Assembly: GCA_030610915.1 (NCBI GenBank)
Contig: JAUWQS010000062.1
Coordinates: 1 to 7,885 of the forward strand
DNA length: 7,885 nucleotides
Direction of reading: 5' to 3'
Origin: Pseudomonadota bacterium
GTDB taxonomy: Bacteria; Desulfobacterota; Syntrophia; Syntrophales; JADFWA01
The translations under genes were made by a program, and so were the position numbers. Shown piece by piece: positions 6,501 to 7,885 of this stretch; position 1 is the first letter of the stretch; each line of letters starts with the position of its first letter. Under the pieces are notes generated by a model that saw only the letters and a list, made by a program, of their open reading frames with translations, was not told the origin of the DNA and searched no databases.

Positions 6501-6665
6501 CGGGAAGACAAAAAAAACAATAACCTGAACATGCCCTATTATTTTTTGGGTCCGGCCACCTATGTTAGCCACAATGGTTCAATGCCCATGAGCATTATCT
6601 GGCGCTTGAAATATCCCATGCCGGGTAAGTTGATCAGAACAACTGAAAGGCTCGCTATAATTTAA
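3552..6665 (+). CDS. PLD-nuclease / SF2 helicase / DUF3427 defence protein
   Basis: This intact 1037-residue protein is probably the nuclease-motor of the system. After a ~120-residue N-terminal region comes a phospholipase D-like domain (about 125-260): HAK at 211-213, GSSN at 229-232 and Glu243 in GLEWN. The usual Asp of the HKD motif is not at the expected spacing (His218 stands there). An SF2 helicase core follows: Walker A ATGTGKT with Lys343; motif Ia FVAHREE; DEFH at 432-435; TAT at 458-460; motif V DLYNEGIDIP from Asp608; motif VI QQLGRGLR at 636-643. The remainder, from LDFVGQAHQRFNYEQRF (about 654) to the C-terminal MSIIWRLKYPMPGKLI, matches the DUF3427 region common in such helicases. 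The start is well supported by AGGAG. Gene order (methylase before, AIPR after) indicates a restriction-like or abortive defence system in which this protein acts on DNA lacking the cognate methylation. Its exact activity is inferred from the domains. No internal stop or frame change is visible, unlike its neighbours. Confidence 0.9.
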   Translation: MTLKPGIYEELISHSLKNAIDGTKNQNHDVTTRKVDPGESHQIIAQHMQRILSRSLADINAEDHVGLYNDLLEIIQKHTARYNKSDMLLSPAERLLEIHDPMLPIHPRPDTPLSFGCLLTATSSDPSLVSQLQQEILNADRIDILCSFIKWSGIRILRDELEEFTRQKHARLRIITTSYLGATDFKAIEFLQSLPNTQLWVSYDTKRTRLHAKAYMFHRNSGFGTAYVGSSNLSNPALTSGLEWNVKISQYESEHLWNKICATFDTYQNDREFAVYDKSQKDRLKHALDKERTARDTEDNGGIILFDIIPYHFQQEILDKLEADRKLHNRYRNLVVAATGTGKTVVAAFDYKRSVKEHRQDRLLFVAHREEILKQSRGIFRTILRNQNFGELLVGNHEPDHREQLFVSIQSFNARHLWDIIPPDFYDFIIVDEFHHAAAASYQRLLNHFRPKFLLGLTATPERSDDLDIVKYFDNHITAEIRLPDAINRKLLCPFQYFGITDDTSIDLRDITWSRGGYNQTELDKVFTGNDARAQLVIKKVRETLLDVHHARGLCFCVSQNHAAFMAKSFNHTNIPADVLTAESSRHERDTVQKRLVDRKINFICVVDLYNEGIDIPEIDTVLFLRPTESLIVFLQQLGRGLRLYDDKECLTVLDFVGQAHQRFNYEQRFRALTGRTSRRISKEIAEGFPHLPSGCVIKLEKYAQKYVLDNIRQNLLNITRSRFVQRIATFQNDTGCKLTLPAFLDYYGLGIDDVYKRGSWARLCVEAGVKTDFFEPDEKPLSKGLRRIIHYDCAPQLERLLNILAGNLGTIDRLAIEDERLMTMLTLSIWGQNLRFESLSEGFNALHNNPILYNELLELLTYLYESTDTIVHRPDLPFVCPLYVHARYTRDEILSALGHWTISRQPSMREGVKYLPAISTDLFLITLNKTDKEYSPTTMYEDYAIGEDLFHWQSQSTTSEKSPTGQRYTNHEIRGSTVLLFVREDKKNNNLNMPYYFLGPATYVSHNGSMPMSIIWRLKYPMPGKLIRTTERLAII

Positions 6666-6668
6666 GAG

Positions 6669-6959
6669 GTGGAAAGCTTCGATTACTATCCGTATAAAGC
6701 TGAGCGTGGAAGCCGGGTAGACGGCTATAACCTTGTTGAAGAGGATGGAGTCCTGAACCTTTTTATTTCAGATTATAGGAACAGCGAAGAGCTAACCAGT
6801 CTGACAAAGACAGAAATAAGTGCGGCTTTCAGAAGGCTGGAAAATTTCTTCTCAAAGTCTTTGACCCCGGAATTTTATCTTCAACTTGAAGAGACATCTT
6901 GGGGTTATGGTCTGGCACACCTGATTTGTACACGGAAAAACAGGGGAAAGAAGATATAG
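6669..6959 (+). pseudogene. AIPR family protein, N-proximal fragment
   Basis: This is the first of three fragments of an AIPR (abortive infection phage resistance) protein. It reads ESFDYYPYKAERGSRVDGYN, then VLNLFISDYRN, then LEETSWGYGLAHLI, all typical of the family's first conserved region. Homology (EVESFDYY) runs straight back into the helicase stop codon three bases upstream. The usual first ~40 residues, an acidic helix before the 'DYYPY' block, are therefore missing, as if a deletion joined the helicase end to the middle of the AIPR N-terminus. The only available start is GTG 6669 with no properly spaced ribosome site. After GLAHLICTRK the frame runs into unrelated residues and stops at 6957-6959, while the next conserved part is in another frame. 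The family is found in phage-defence cassettes (for example the AIPR component of Mza systems); its biochemical activity is not settled. Confidence 0.75.
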
Positions 6960-7675
6960 TGATCGATTTAATTGAGTCTTTCGGGGAATCTCTGCCATGT
7001 CTTCCCGCCCATATCGATACAAATACCTATCAGTCATATCTTATGGTGATGCCTGGCAATATGCTGGCAATGCTGTATGACAAATATGGTGCCAGGTTGC
7101 TTGAGCAGAATGTTCGTTGTTTTCTACAGTTCCGTGGAAATATCAATAAAGGCATAAGAAACACGATATATAATGATCCCGAAATGTTTTTTGCATATAA
7201 TAATGGTATCGCCGCTACAGCAGAGGAAATCGATTTTGATGAATCAAATGGAATGAAGAAAATCAGGAAACTCAAAAATCTGCAGATTGTGAATGGCGGG
7301 CAGACAACAGCATCAATTTTTTCAGCTAAAAAGAAAGACAGAATGAATCTGGACAAAATTTTTGTCCAGGTAAAACTGTCTATTGTAGATCCAGAGCGTT
7401 CTGTAGAAGTGGTCCCCAAAATATCCGAATATGCAAACAGTCAGAATAAGGTTAATGCTGCTGATTTTTTCGCGAATCATCCTTACCATATCCGTATGGA
7501 AGAGTTTTCCAGAAGGCTTTGGGCTCGTCCAAAGGAAGGAGAACTCAGGCAAACGAAATGGTTTTATGAAAGAGCTCGTGGCCAGTACCTTGATGCTCAG
7601 GCGCATTTAACTCCGGCATCAAGAAAAAAATTCAAGGGTGAATGCCTGGGAAGACTGTCCTCATACAGTAAGTAA
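6899..7675 (+). pseudogene. AIPR family protein, central fragment
   Basis: The open frame starts at ATG 6899, but family sequence begins only at about 6944 with GKEDIVIDLIESFG; the earlier codons are the preceding fragment read out of frame. The characteristic AIPR core follows: SLPCLPAH, YGARLLEQNVRCFLQFRG, MFFAYNNGIAATAEEI, LQIVNGGQTTASIF, VPKISEYANSQNKVNAADFF and TKWFYERARGQY. Between this part and the previous fragment I expect roughly 80-100 residues (the region leading to 'VxYHVWDIxRL') that are absent here. The frame fails after ASRKKFKG, and the genuine continuation is one frame over from about 7638. Core motifs are well preserved. An in-frame restart could in principle produce a shortened protein, but ATG 6899 has no clear ribosome site. 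Confidence 0.8.
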
Positions 7676-7802
7676 AGGCGCTCAGAAAAATTTTGCCATT
7701 TATGCATCTGGAATCGGCAAGAAGTGGGACAAAGATGAAAAAGCGTTTAACACCGATTTTCACAGCAGCTACAACCGCCAGGATATTACCCTAAAAAAGT
7801 AA
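7638..7802 (+). pseudogene. AIPR family protein, C-terminal fragment
   Basis: In the third frame the reading VNAWEDCPHTVSKGAQKNF continues with AIYASGIGKKWDKDEKAFNTDF, the usual block after 'LFTKTDLAKFxNVW' in AIPR proteins. That preceding block (perhaps 15-25 residues) is missing between this fragment and the end of the central fragment, which accounts for the frame change. After NTDF the peptide HSSYNRQDITLKK and the TAA at 7800-7802 no longer resemble the family. The expected C-terminal 100 or so residues ('WYQGGYRANIV...') are not in the window. The gene is therefore also broken or rearranged at this end. Confidence 0.65.
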
Positions 7803-7885
7803 GAGTGGATAGACGCAACTACAGCCTGTACATTGCTTTCTTTTCATTGAGGTTCATAATATTAGGGTTTCCTTTTGGCGAATAA
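7803..7885. other. Unassigned tail
   Basis: This short AT-rich stretch has no recognised gene, RNA or repeat. A neighbouring frame stays open from within the AIPR end to a TAA at the last base (VDRRNYSLYIAFFSLRF and onwards), but it matches no family I know and is too short to judge. Confidence 0.3.

Noticed and set aside
6899..6959. Programmed ribosomal frameshift joining the AIPR fragments
   Set aside because: No slippery heptamer with a convincing downstream structure was seen, and a slip would not restore the tens of residues that appear missing at the junction.
7030..7419. 129-codon open frame on the minus strand
   Set aside because: It is the shadow of the AIPR core on the opposite strand; the sense reading has clear family motifs.

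Overview
The window is a bacterial accessory region, mostly a decaying anti-phage/restriction island. Every recognisable gene lies on the + strand. The base composition is moderate to AT-leaning, and two insertions belong to a palindromic repeat class with a GTCATTCTGAG / GTCATTTCGAG core. I associate that class mainly with Desulfobacterota (Deltaproteobacteria), Nitrospirota and neighbouring phyla. This placement rests on memory of the repeats and is only a guess. There are no rRNA genes, tRNA genes or CRISPR arrays.

Layout. (1) 1-127 has no recognised gene. (2) 128-1459 is a broken Schlafen/AlbA-type ATP-binding protein (COG2865-like, 'RecG-related'). It lacks its N-terminus, is split by a ~117-bp palindromic element (398-514), and is frameshifted again inside an 11-bp tandem repeat (1170-1213) just before its C-terminal winged-helix module. 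A 45-codon ORF overlaps its tail (1416-1553). (3) 1556-1985 is the remnant of the N-terminal part of a large Eco57I-like (type IIG) restriction-modification protein. It is interrupted by a 132-bp miniature element (1685-1816) with 16-bp terminal inverted repeats and a 6-bp target duplication. Excising the element and one duplicate restores the reading frame exactly. (4) 2064-7802 is a three-gene cassette: a C5-cytosine DNA methyltransferase, a large PLD-nuclease/SF2-helicase/DUF3427 protein, and an AIPR-family (abortive infection phage resistance) protein.

How the cassette should work. From knowledge of the families, the methylase would mark self DNA, the PLD-helicase would translocate on and/or cleave unmodified DNA, and AIPR would be an effector or accessory factor. 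Here only the helicase (1037 aa) looks intact. The methylase stops right after motif IX and lacks motif X; a fossil of its true C-terminus survives in the next frame and runs into an ATGA overlap with the helicase start. AIPR is in three frames and appears to have lost its N-terminus and at least two internal blocks.

The main message is repeated frame-disrupting deletion and MITE-like insertion in neighbouring defence genes, leaving one intact nuclease-helicase. Statements about missing segments compare with family sequences recalled from memory and should be tested by alignment.
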